A stretch of 64,000 nucleotides of DNA from Azolla caroliniana (Eukaryota > Polypodiophyta), in assembly GCA_043228905.1 (NCBI GenBank), contig JBHGNT010000008.1, positions 17,050,001 to 17,114,000 on the forward strand, read 5' to 3'. Shown here piece by piece: positions 40,117-50,459 of the stretch; position 1 is the stretch's first letter, and each line of letters opens with the position of its first letter. The notes beneath the pieces are model-generated. The model made no database searches and was not told the DNA's origin. It saw only the letters and a list, made by a program, of their open reading frames with translations. The position numbers and the translations under genes are program-made.

Positions 40117-40395
40117 GAGAGAGAAAGAGAGATGATGATAACAGATGATATATTATATAGAAGAGTAAATACAAAATAGTTATGAGGCTTAAGACTGGCA
40201 TTGAACCAATTTGGTTCAAAATAATGCCTTGTGCCTCCTTTAATAGTGCTCTCAGGAGTAGTCCTGAAGTTTTATTTTCTATAATAAAACTTAAATGAAA
40301 ATAATATCCTACGTATTACAATAGATAGTGTAATGGTCAAGAGCTCGACCCATATAACATAAGGTCATGGGTTCGAGTCTTGTCATATTATGACA
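39956..40395 (-). repeat. Gypsy F 5' LTR
   Basis: 440-bp LTR with a long GA repeat (40073-40113). The TATA-like box is damaged here (CTATTAAAGG instead of CTATAAAAGG). The outer end abuts the TCGGC TSD. Confidence 0.93.
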
Positions 40396-40400
40396 TCGGC

Positions 40401-42116
40401 CACTTCATGAGCTCATATGTGTGGTTCTCATGTAGGGAATCCATCTCGTCTTGAATGTCACTTAGCCACTCTCTATTGTGGGTGTCTTTCTTTGCTTTCC
40501 TAGCTCCCCATTGTCGATTAGCAACACATATTCTTTCTCTGGAAATCTATGGGGAGCCATCTCTCTCTGAGAGGATATCTTCTTTCTCCAGTCGACACGG
40601 TCGGCACCTGCTTGACTTCTTCATTCGTCTCTTTGCCTAAGTCGGAATCAGGTCTATGTTGGTTCAACTGTCTCCTCTCGATTGGTTCCTCCTGTTCCTC
40701 AGTTGGCTCTTGACTTTGTCGACTATCTCCTCGGTCGACTCCCGACTTGCCTCCGGTCGACTTGACTGTCGGCCCAACTCCGAATTCAGTTGACTCTTCT
40801 AGTTCTTCACTCGGTGTTTGACTTCCGATTGGTCATGAGGACGTGTGCAACTTCTTTTTCTCCTAGTTGACAATAGTCTTCTCCTCCATGAAGACTATGT
40901 CTTGGCTCCGAATGACCTTCTTGTCAACTAAGTCCCATAGTCGGTAGCGAAATTCGTCATCGTCGTATCCCCGAAATATGCATGGCCGAGATTTTGGATC
41001 TAGTTTCCCCCTTTGGTCCTTAGCCACATGCACCTAGGGAAGACAACCGAACACCTTCAAATGTCGGTACAATACGTCTTTGCTGGTCAACACCCTTTGT
41101 GGAATGTCTCCATCCAAGGGTGTTGAGGGTGATCTATTTATCACGTACACTACTATCATCAATGCCTTAGCCGAAAACGTCTTGGACAACTTGGCATGTG
41201 TTAACATACTTCGGACCCTCTCCACGATGGTCTGATTCATCCTCTTGGCCAACCCATTGAGTTTTGGCGTATTCGGCACGGTATACTCGAGGCGGATTCC
41301 CTTCAACCGACGGTACTATTCGAATTGTCCTCAGTATTCTCCACCGTTATCCGCTCGGATTGCTTTCAGTTGCCGGTCAATCTCTTGTTCGACTCTCGCT
41401 TGGAACTCTCTAAAGACTGACAATACCTGGTCCTTGGTCTTCAGGACGGAATCCCACAACTTCCAACTACAATCATCAATGAAGGTTACAAAATATTGTG
41501 AACCGGCATGTGACTTAGTATCTACGTAGCATACGTCGGTATGTATGAGTTCCGGCGGCATTCTCTTCCTTGTCGGGGTCCTAGTTCGAAAGGAGGTTTT
41601 GTTTTGCTTCTTGGCCAAACAATCGGTGCACTTCTCGAATTGCACGTTCTTCACCTCCGGGATGAGGTTGTCATCAGCAAGTCTCCGCATCCCCTTCTCA
41701 CTCATGTGTCACAACCTCTTGTGCCACAACCTCTTGTGCCACAACTCACTGACTGAGTCGGCTGCCACATTCACTTCTTCCCGGCATATTCAAGCATCCA
41801 TTCGGCATAGTCTGTTGGTCTTCCAAGTTCGAGCCACAATCAAGCTCCCTTTGCAGAACTTCATGACACCATTCCGGATGCTACCCGTGTAGCCTTCTTC
41901 ATCCAGCCGACTGGCTAATATCAGATTAAGTCGGACTTTCGAAACGTGTTTGACATCCTTCAACACTAGTCGACACCCGGTTGATGTCAAATGAAACGAC
42001 GCACCTGAATCGACCACCTGTGTCGATTCATCGTCAACAAGATTTAGTTTGTTTTGCTCACTGATGAGCAACGGTTCCTTTTCACTTGTCGCAATTGCCG
42101 ACGTGCCTTTCCACAC
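40401..42116 (-). pseudogene. Copia G gag-pol 5' part (outer half, right of the Gypsy F insertion)
   Basis: From 42116 downward: protease VVDSGASFHLTS, LNLILASRLDEEGYTGSIRN, pre-integrase MSEKGMRRLADDNLIPEVKN, integrase HTDVCYVDTKSHAGSQYFVT, RADNGGEY, NGLAKRMNQTIVERVRSML, INRSPSTPLDGDIPQRV, then a degenerate linker and DEMDSLHENHTYEL at about 40455-40410. The closest relative here is Copia C. Between GASFHL and TSTGC about 40 residues present in C are deleted. The catalytic Glu of AER is Lys (AKR). Gag and the 5' LTR are missing beyond 42116. Confidence 0.87.
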
Positions 42117-42665
42117 TTCATAGGCATTGAAAATGATATAGATGTCAAGATGACATTATAGGCATGGAAAATTTGACAATGCATTCATGTTAAGGCATGC
42201 CTAAAAAATATTGTCTTTCATATATCATGTATTAGACTTTAGGCATCCCCACGACTTTGATCACAAGTGATGAATACATGAGAAAAGAAGAAATCTTCAC
42301 ACATGCTTAGTTTTGCAGATCTCAAGTGTCTTGAGTAATGGACACATGAGATAAGAATAAATGTTCATGTATGTTTGGTTTGAGATCATCATCGAAGAGT
42401 GGTGAGACAAAGGACCGATGAGATAACAGAGAAGTACATGTATGTGCTTCAACTCGGATGAAGAAGAAACCCTTCATACATGTTTCGGCCGAGAGCGGTC
42501 ATCGGAAAAGAAATTACTAAACTTTCTCGGCGAGAGCTATATGTATATTACTTCTAGTGTGACAAGGTCAGCCAAGAGAACACCATTTTGCCAAGCCTTT
42601 TTCGTCAAGGAGAGACAAACTTTGAATTAACTCATGAATAATATAAGAACTCTTTTTATTAACTC
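42117..42665. other. AT-rich upstream region of the PPR gene
   Basis: No gene recognised. A 25-bp unit (TTAACTCATGAAT, then A or G, then ATATAAGAACT) is repeated at 42627-42651 and 42659-42683, the second copy covering the first ATG of the PPR frame. No clear TATA box was placed. Confidence 0.5.
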
Positions 42666-45131
42666 ATGAATGATATAAGAACTAAGAACAGAAGAAACAA
42701 GTTTGTGAAGGTTTGTGGGCGAAAAGCTCCACCCCCATGGGCCATGGCTACGAGGTCCAACCTCTCCAACCTCGCTGCCCTTCTCAGACATAGCAAATCC
42801 CTGTGTCAAGGTAAGCTTCTCCATAACCACCTCGCCCTCCATGCATTCGATCTTGTCACCTTCCTCACCAACTGCCTCATCGAGATGTATGGCAACTGTG
42901 GAAGCATCCCCGATGCTCGCTCTGTTTTTGACCACATCCAAAACCCTAACCTTTACTCGTGGAACCTCATGTTGAGAGCTTACGCCCATAATGGGGACGT
43001 ACACAATGCTCAAGCATTGTTCAATCTCACTCCTCATCCGGATGTATACACATGGAACATTCTCATGAAAGCATACATAAAGGAAGCATGCTTAGATGAT
43101 GCAAGAAGAGTGTTTAATACAATGCCATGTCATAATGTGGTATCTTGGACAGCCATGATTGCTGCTCTGTCACATGGTGGCTATGGTCAAGAGGCTTTAA
43201 TGCTTTTCTATGGTATGTATGTGAGAGGAAATGTGGTTCCAGATAGCCTTACTTTTCTTCGGGCTCTAGATGCCTGTTCAGCGATCTCAGCCCTCGTTGT
43301 AGGTCAAGAAATCCATGCTTCTATCATTGAACAAGGGTTTGATCAACATGTCGTGGTCGGGACAGCACTTGTTAGTATGTATGGAAAGTGTAAGAATCTC
43401 TCACAGGCAAGGGCTGTCTTTATACGAATGAAAACCAAAGATATTGTCTGTTGGACTGCATTTGTGACTGCTTGTACACAAAATGAAATGTATAACGAGG
43501 CCTTTGTTATCTTCCTTGAGATGCAATCTCAACATCTGAAACTAGATAACTTTATATTTGTTTGTGCCCTCGATGCATGTAGTGGCCTTAGTTTTCTTCA
43601 AGAAGGGAAGCAGATACATGCTTCTATTGTTGAGGCTGGGAGTGAACAGGATTTCATGATGGGAACTGCACTCGTAAATTTCTATGGGAAGTGCGGAAGC
43701 CTTTTGGATGCAAAAATTGTTTTTGAACGAATGTCTAGTCGAGACGTGGTTTCATGGAATGCAATGATTTCACTATTGGTTGAAATCGGGGGTAGTGAAG
43801 ATGCCCTGTCTCTCTTTTGGCGTATGCAATCACAAGCTATTAAGCCTGACCATATAACGTTTATCTCTGCCTTGCATGCATGTAGTAACTTAACTTTAAT
43901 TGAGGAGGGGCTAGAAATCCACACATTCATTGTTGAGTATGGTCATGACCATGATATAACGCTTCTCAATTCCCTCATTAATGTGTATGGAAAGTGTGGA
44001 ACTTTACATAATGCCATGAGCATTTTTAACAATATGATCCATCGAGATGCTATCACATACAATGTTCTGATTTCAGTCTACATAAGTAATGACCTTGTAG
44101 ATGAGATTTTGGATGTATTTTGCCAAATGCAACATGTGTCAATAAATCCAGACAACATCACCTTTACATATGTGATCGATGCATGTGGAATGGATGTGGA
44201 TCATAGAAAAGGACATGTGATTCATGGAAATATTGTTGAAAATGCATACGACTTGGATCCTATGATAAACTCCGCCCTTGTCAAGATGTATGGAAAATCT
44301 AAGAGTCTTGATGATGCCAAATATATTTTTGATAAAATGCCAGATGTGGATATCGTTTCTTGGACATCCATGATTGGTGCTAATGTTGATAATGGATGCA
44401 ATGAAGAAGCACTTGATCTTTTCCATCAAATGCAACTGAAAGGCATACAGCCAGATAGTACTTCATTTGTATGTACGCTTGATGCTTGCGCTAGTCTTGC
44501 AGCATTAGATAAAGGAGAGGAAATCCATGCTGCAGTTATGGATAACAGATGTGAAGGAGATTTAATAGTAAGAAATGCACTGATCAACATGTATGGAAAG
44601 TGTGGTAATCTACAAAAGGCTCATAGGCTTTTTAATGCTTCATCTCACCCGAACATAGCCACTTGGAACGCATTGATTGCAGCATTTTCCCACAATGGGC
44701 ATGGAGTCAAGGCCTTGGAATATTTCTATAAGATGCAATCAGAAGGCATAAATCCAGATGAAATAACATTTGTCTCTATCCTTACTGCTTGCAGTCATGC
44801 AGGGTGGATCGATGACGGCCGGGAATACTTCATATTCATGAAAAGATACTTCGATGTAATATATACACAAGATCATTACGTTTGCATGATTGATCTTTTG
44901 GGGCGTGCCGGTAGACTAGAAGAAGCACAATACATGATAAATGAACTTTCTATTGAGAAGGCAGATGTGGCATGGCTATGTTTGCTTGGTGCATGTAAGA
45001 TTCATGATGACTATGAAAGGGGTGTCTATGCTGCCCAGAGATTATTCAATTTAAGCCCAAATAGTGCAACACCCTATGTTATGCTTGCAAATATGTCTGC
45101 TGCTGCTGCTAGGAAGTGGGATACGGTGTAG
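42666..45131 (+). CDS. PLS-class pentatricopeptide repeat protein, short E-type end
   Basis: An intronless frame of 821 residues with roughly 18-20 PPR motifs. Recurrent P, L and S blocks are visible: NCLIEMYGNCGSIPDARSVF, VVSWTAMIAALSHGGYGQEA, PDSLTFLRALDACSAISAL, ALVSMYGKCKNLSQARAVF, PDEITFVSILTACSHAGWID, then the E-like end VCMIDLLGRAGRLEEAQYMI and WLCLLGACKIHDDYERGVYA. PLS proteins bind RNA base by base in plastids or mitochondria, mostly for C-to-U editing. The frame stops after ANMSAAAARKWDTV, inside the E domain, so E+ and DYW are absent. The better start is the ATG at 42744 (GCCATGGCT context); the first ATG at 42666 lies in a duplicated 25-bp unit. Targeting and editing site are unknown. 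Confidence 0.92.
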   Translation: MNDIRTKNRRNKFVKVCGRKAPPPWAMATRSNLSNLAALLRHSKSLCQGKLLHNHLALHAFDLVTFLTNCLIEMYGNCGSIPDARSVFDHIQNPNLYSWNLMLRAYAHNGDVHNAQALFNLTPHPDVYTWNILMKAYIKEACLDDARRVFNTMPCHNVVSWTAMIAALSHGGYGQEALMLFYGMYVRGNVVPDSLTFLRALDACSAISALVVGQEIHASIIEQGFDQHVVVGTALVSMYGKCKNLSQARAVFIRMKTKDIVCWTAFVTACTQNEMYNEAFVIFLEMQSQHLKLDNFIFVCALDACSGLSFLQEGKQIHASIVEAGSEQDFMMGTALVNFYGKCGSLLDAKIVFERMSSRDVVSWNAMISLLVEIGGSEDALSLFWRMQSQAIKPDHITFISALHACSNLTLIEEGLEIHTFIVEYGHDHDITLLNSLINVYGKCGTLHNAMSIFNNMIHRDAITYNVLISVYISNDLVDEILDVFCQMQHVSINPDNITFTYVIDACGMDVDHRKGHVIHGNIVENAYDLDPMINSALVKMYGKSKSLDDAKYIFDKMPDVDIVSWTSMIGANVDNGCNEEALDLFHQMQLKGIQPDSTSFVCTLDACASLAALDKGEEIHAAVMDNRCEGDLIVRNALINMYGKCGNLQKAHRLFNASSHPNIATWNALIAAFSHNGHGVKALEYFYKMQSEGINPDEITFVSILTACSHAGWIDDGREYFIFMKRYFDVIYTQDHYVCMIDLLGRAGRLEEAQYMINELSIEKADVAWLCLLGACKIHDDYERGVYAAQRLFNLSPNSATPYVMLANMSAAAARKWDTV

Positions 45132-45777
45132 CTCACTAAAAGAAAAAGTTTATAGCAGCAGCACATAGCACCTTTCTGGAGATACATTTGCAGCATAATA
45201 CAATTGATGCTCAGGTGGCATGGGTCACAAGGAAGAGGTTGGATTACTCTGTTGAGTGGCATGTATTGAGTGCACCACATAAACCCAGTTGTCAATCCAT
45301 CGAGTAGGGTTTTGTGACATGTTTTACTTCAATGTGCTCTTAAGAAGAAATAGAAAGCAGATATTAATGAACCTATGTGACAGGTGATGACCAATGAATA
45401 TAGCCACTTCTTGTGCCTAAGCCATCACAATCAGAGTAGCACATATGAAGGGCTACTTTGTATTGAATTGAACTTGCATATGACAGCCCAAACCGTAAAC
45501 TGGGACAAGTTTCTGAGCAATCAACCAAATTACAGAAACTGAATGGAATAATATACCTGTCCTATTCACAAAATCAATGGAAAATGCTGTCCAGAAACAG
45601 ATTGATAAGATAAACCAGAGCTCAGGGAGGTTTATGATATATACAGAACTTCATGCACAAAAACTACAGTGAATATGAAGAGGGATCGATCATGAATGCT
45701 CAAAGGACCGACATTAAGATGGATCAATTGGTTACAAATGCCAACTAAATGTGGAAGATTGGAAATATGTGCATGTA
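45132..45777. other. Downstream of the PPR gene, no gene seen
   Basis: Non-coding by eye. I looked for a frameshifted E+/DYW tail after the PPR stop. Only short, stop-broken frames are present, with no HSEKLA or DYW motif. Confidence 0.6.
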
Positions 45778-46018
45778 GGACTCGGTAACAGTTCGATTTC
45801 AGCTTAACCAGTTTGGAAGCTTTCAAACTTGAACCAAAATGGTTCCTAAACTGGTTAAGGTTTGAACAAACTGTTTCGCCTTAACCAATTTGGCCCAATC
45901 TGGTTCGGCTCGGCCTGAGCCTTGCAAACCAGTTTACAAAGCTCAAGCCTGAACCAAGCCAAGCTGCAAAACCGTTTAACAGCTCGGTTTAGGCTTGAAC
46001 CGAGACATTGCTGACTCC
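45778..46018. mobile_element. MITE-like element, copy 1 (AACCGG-rich, TIR, TA flanks)
   Basis: Starts GGACTCGGTAACAG and ends CATTGCTGACTCC, imperfect terminal inverted repeats, with TA directly outside each end (45776-45777, 46019-46020). The body is made of AACCAGTTT, GGTTTAGGC and GAACCAAG-type words. It resembles copies at 50297-50459 and 55977-56238. It has no coding capacity. Confidence 0.65.
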
Positions 46019-46020
46019 TA

Positions 46021-47091
46021 ATTACATGGACTAAGTTGTAAAAGGATGTATGTACACATCTAATGCTTAATGATGAGATATAGGGAAAATTGTTACCACC
46101 CTACACTGGTTATTATTCAAGTGAAGAAGGTGATGTATTGTGCACTTACCCTGTAGTATTCATGGTTGCCTGAGGTTAGTGAAACCTAAACACAAATTTT
46201 GGTTTGGAGGAATGATTGGTGAACCCTCTGAACAGTCCATGGTTGACATGTGCAGATAGCACATAAAATGACAAGAGCATTTTACATAGTAAGTAAAAAT
46301 CAGCGCAATAGAAAACCTGAAAGTTAATTCCAAACTGTCAGAAGAGTGAAGTAGAGGAATTGCAGCAAAGCCATCCCAGCCTATTCATCTTCCAAGCTCC
46401 TTTGGTCGGAAGATAATAACCTTCTTGCAAAGCACACAATCTGAACAGCGTCCCATTTAAATTTGTTGAAAATGAGGGGCATTATTTACAAGGTGCTTGT
46501 GTGTATATCGAAGAATGATGGGACCAATAACTATCTATATTCACAATTAGTAAACAATATATAAATCATTTGATGGAAGAGGAGAAAAAAGAAAAAAGAA
46601 CAAAGGACAAATGAAAACATGCTAAGGATTAGTAAGATACAAGTATATACATTAAAAAATGACACATAACACAAATTATAGATAACAATATTAAAAGATG
46701 AGAATAGAATTTCTATTTTTCATTAAAATTTTGCCACCCCAAAGTCATTGAGAAACTTAATCTAAACATAATTTTAAAATGAAACAAGTGATAGTTTTCA
46801 CATGGACATGAATTCCATCTCTCTTTTGTAGATCTACAATAGAGCCAAGCTGAGGCTTTTATGAATGTGTGGATTTGTGTTCACTGAACAAATATGAAAA
46901 ATTTGTATTTATTGCGAGAAAAGGAGAGAACCCTAAGTCAATATGTTACAGTCAAATCCCTCAATGGGCAGCTTATCTTGGATTAAATCATTGGCTGAAT
47001 ATCACCAATTTATGTATGTAAGAGAAAGAAACTGGCTGACTCATCTCAATATATCCTACAACTGACTCGCCTTGATTGACGAGAATGCCTT
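46021..47091. other. Intergenic, AT-rich
   Basis: Nothing recognisable on either strand. It contains the 3' flank of the minus-strand gene that ends at 47092. Confidence 0.6.
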
Positions 47092-47515
47092 TCAGTTATC
47101 TGCATCCAACTCTGGCTTCTTTATCATTATTACTCTCAAAAAACTCCACATGAAAGTAGAACCCAAGAAAAGCCCAATACCTACTAGCAATGCATATTTG
47201 AAACCTAGATTTACTAACAAATTCACTAGAACCCCTGCCATGACCACACCCAAAAAATTCGCAGAAACGGCATCCCAAAAATTCATTCCTAACACAGAAG
47301 AAGCCATGGCGCCTGTCCAAGCTCCTGTCCCAGGAAATGGAACTGCAACAAATAACATTAATCCTAACCACTTGAATTCCTGTATTGGTCCAGCTTTCTT
47401 CCTTGTCGATTCGAAAATCATATCTACTATCTTCTTTGCAGTTGAACTTCTTGATGACAAAAAATTGGCTAGCTTTGCCATATATAGTACAATGAATGGA
47501 ACTGGTACCATATTC
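47092..47515 (-). other. Exon 4 (424 nt): membrane core and stop
   Basis: Acceptor GACCACAG. Encodes NMVPVPFIVLYMAKLANF to the C-terminus, with PFPGTGAWTGA the family signature. A 152-codon plus-strand frame over the same bases is an antisense shadow. Confidence 0.87.
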
Positions 47516-50257
47516 CTGTGGTCAAAATAAATAATTGCCATAATGGAATGATATCACAAGGCACATAGACATATGTTTTACTAAAAAACGTTTCTGTTTC
47601 TCGAAATTACTTCTATATGTTTGTTTGGTCAAAACAAGAGGAATCAATTAAAGTTCTCAGATTCTTCGTCATGCTTCTACGATATTACAAAGTGTATAAT
47701 ATGCTGTATCGCTCTAAAATGATCTCTATATGCTTGGTAAAATATGTTTCCGTAAAGACTTATAAATTTGAGAAATCTCTCTTTGATGCCCTAATCTCTT
47801 GTTCACAAGATTTGAGAATCACCAATCAAGCATATAGAAACAATTTCAAGAAAAGATACAGCAATTATTTTTATATCAAACATACTTTTTTAATATCTGA
47901 GAAACATAACCATATATATTTCCATATTTTTCCATCAAAGTAACAGGGTCTAGCATAAATCTGATAGAGAATCAGGGATATTCAGCAGGTCATGAACTTA
48001 CCCTAGAATTGATAACACCGAAAGTTTGAGAGGATCCAGTTGCATCCAATAACCTACAGGGATGGCCCCACGTAGTTCCAAGACAGGAAGCATTGCCATG
48101 AAGAAAACAATAGCCTCATCTGGCCATCCAGTTTGACGTAAAAACGAAGCAATTTTAAGACCAAGATGAGAAGCTTTAATGGTAGCCTCTGAAGCTTGGG
48201 CACTTCCACAAAATAGACCGGTTGAAATTGAGAGAATGCCAAGGGATATTATGATGCTTTTTAGCGATGAATGTATCAGTTGTACACTATTGGAATTTTT
48301 AGAATCTGAAAAACAGTTTTCTGCAGGTGATTGACTTGTGCTCTTATTAAATTTTCCCTGTATCACCTATAATGAACACATGGAACACAAAATTACATAA
48401 ACTGCAACTGACCTTCATTGGTGAAAAATCAGAGTCTTAACTTAATAAAAATACAATTTTGACATGCCATCCATTGGTGTTTAAATACTAAAATATTGCA
48501 ATGAATGTTCGTGAGACCACCTTCATAAGTTTTAGCAATCTCCCAGTCACAGCATGATCAATGCAACTAAAGCACAAAGGAAATATTCAATTAGTTAAGA
48601 GAGAAACAGGATGTTTTGTACAATAACATAGTCTTCTGAAAAGTGGCAATCATGTAGAAACATACAGCTAGAGACAACGTGTATACAAATATGCGACCTA
48701 GATGGTGGTCAATGATGTTGTTGTTGGCTGGATGGTCATTTATTTTTTCTTCCTCTTCTTTCTAACATTATCATAGGTCAATGTCTTGGGACCCTTGGAG
48801 CCAATTGTGTTTATTTCATTGTTCATTTTCGAACTGTGACTCTTAACATATCATTATCATCTATGTCTCAGCATCTTCGCACAAAGAAAGGCATTTGTCT
48901 TTGTACCATACCCTATATCCTCATTGATATCTCAGCATCTTTGTACTTGGAAAGTTGTTTTGTCTTTGTGCCATAGTTCATTTTGATATTTTAAAGACTC
49001 TAATACATCATCACATCAGTGTCCCAGCACCTTGCACTAGGAATGACACTTGTCTTTGGTCCATAGTCAATTTTCAAATTCTGTAGGAGATGATAAATCA
49101 TTATCATCAATATTCCAGCACCATTGCACTTCCAAAGACATTTTTCTAATGTTTTCTAGACTCTAATACCTTCACACTCTTGTACTTGGCAAGATGCTAT
49201 CTTTATGCCATTACATATATATATTGATATTATAGAGTCTAATACATCAACTCTTACTCCCCAGCAATGTCAATGCCACTAGTGTACCAAGAAAATTGGC
49301 AAATTTCTACAAGAAAAATCAGAAGCCTCCATTGAGTAATAAGAATAAATAATGCATTCATTTGCAAACACGGGGTATTTTTCTTTATGTAGGATAGCTG
49401 TATAAAAATTTATGTGGTCATACTAACGAAAAGACTCTAGTGTGACAAGAAAGACTGGTGGAAGAAAAACAGATTTTATCAATTGTGAACTACGAATCAC
49501 AGAACCAGCATCTTCCTAACTCTGGTATCATTACACTCTTCATTTCAGAAGATTATTTTAGAAACCATTTAAGATTTTATGCAACCAGAAATGCACAAAA
49601 AAGGCCAACAAATCAAGCGATTTTCTAGAACCAAAATAGTATTCATTAATCAATCAACAATGCACTGTACAACAAGGAAATACGCAATGTTCTACGAGAA
49701 AAACCAATTTCTTTTGAGCAACAAGAACTCATAGATTATCATCTGCAAGATTTTGCATTATAAGCATTCACGTTTAAGTCGTTTTTTAAGAGCTCATTCA
49801 GGGTTTACTCAACCATACGTACAACAATAATCGAAAAAAATCTCAAGAAGGAAGTAAAGTTAAACTCACATCATATATTTGACAGTCCAAAAAAGGATTT
49901 GCGCTTACAGAACTCTGAAGGTACTCAGATTGGTGCAGAAGATTCGCACCTGTAAAGGAGAAAAAAACCAGACAATAAAAGCTCTGAAAAAACGAAGGTG
50001 TTTTAGAACAGATAAAAACCATGAGATTATCCAAAAGAACCTTTTGTTTTTCCTTCCTGAGAATCGATCGGTTGGAATGCATAAACTGGTAAAGAAGGAG
50101 ACGAAGGACGGAAAGAAGCAGAAGGCAGGGGGGAAATGCAGGTCCGATGCTTTGCGAAAGAGTGGGGACGAAGAAAACGAGGAGGCGGAGCCGATATGGT
50201 GAAGCCGTCTGAGCGAGCGTGCTGGAGGAGGATCAGACTGGAAGAGGCGACAGCCAT
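47092..50257 (-). CDS. Predicted chloroplast small multidrug-export family membrane protein, four exons
   Basis: Minus-strand gene with exons 50257-50041, 49949-49870, 48366-48002 and 47515-47092, total 1086 nt or 361 residues. All introns are GT-AG and phases join exactly. The start ATG lies in GCCATGGCT. Exon 1 encodes a Ser/Pro/Arg-rich, acid-poor leader typical of plastid transit peptides. Exons 3-4 hold the conserved core: MAMLPVLELRGAIPVGY, NMVPVPFIVLYM, LMLFVAVPFPGTGAWTGAMA and LGVVMAGVLVNLLVNLG, with several membrane segments. This matches the bacterial-type putative small multidrug export family (COG2426-like). The substrate is unknown. The exon 3 acceptor could instead be at 48357 (in frame, three codons shorter). 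Confidence 0.88.
48002..48366 (-). other. Exon 3 (365 nt): first membrane segments
   Basis: A Ser/Asn-rich linker, the hydrophobic IIISLGILSISTGLF, then the conserved PVLELRGAIPVGYW. Donor GTAAGT. Two in-frame acceptors are possible, ATTATAG (48367) and ATACAG (48358). Confidence 0.85.
49870..49949 (-). other. Exon 2 (80 nt)
   Basis: Encodes GANLLHQSEYLQ and NPFLDCQIYD. Acceptor TTTACAG, donor GTGAGT. The following intron (48367-49869) is 1503 nt, AT-rich, with no gene seen inside. Confidence 0.83.
50041..50257 (-). other. Exon 1: transit peptide
   Basis: 72 codons plus one base: MAVASSSLILLQHARSDG start, then many Ser, Pro and Arg. Donor AAAG|GTTCTT. Intron 1 (49950-50040) is 91 nt. Confidence 0.85.
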
Positions 50258-50296
50258 GGCTACTGCGGCTGCAGTTGCCTGATGCCTCCTGCGTGG

Positions 50297-50459
50297 AAGG
50301 TTTAGGCTAACCGGTTTAACCAAGCCAATTAAACCTTAACTGGCTTGGAAACCGGTTGGGCCCAAATCGGTTCGGTTCGGTTGAGCCAGCCCGAACCGAA
50401 CCGAACCTCAGAAGGTTTAACGGGTCGGTTTAGGCTTGAGTCGAGCCGTTTTCGATTCC
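50297..50459. mobile_element. MITE-like element, copy 2 (left end not seen), 40 bp upstream of the transporter start
   Basis: AACCGGTT-, GGTTCGGTT- and AACCGAACC-rich sequence ending GCCGTTTTCGATTCC, like the right ends of copies 1 and 3. The left terminus is not preserved. It lies immediately 5' of the minus-strand transporter gene, so in its 5' UTR or promoter. Confidence 0.5.

Larger units (their letters stand above)
11699..40395 (-). mobile_element. Gypsy F: chromodomain Ty3/Gypsy element split by Copia A
   Basis: LTRs of the same family lie at 39956-40395 (5', 440 bp) and 11699-11887 plus 36162-36406 (3', 434 bp in two parts). The termini are TGTCA...TGACA or close variants. The 5-bp TSD TCGGC is perfect at 11694-11698 and 40396-40400. 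The internal part (36407-39955) is minus-strand gag, a deleted pol, integrase and chromodomain. The 3' LTR is interrupted by Copia A. The purine-rich AAGATGGGGA at the 3' LTR is the likely PPT. The missing protease and RT core make this copy non-autonomous. Confidence 0.92.

Noticed and set aside
45132-45310. Frameshifted E+/DYW tail of the PPR gene
   Set aside because: No HxE, CxxC or DYW motif is seen in any frame; stops are frequent.
47072-47530. A 152-codon plus-strand frame
   Set aside because: It is the exact antisense of exon 4 of the transporter gene, which has clear splice sites and family motifs.
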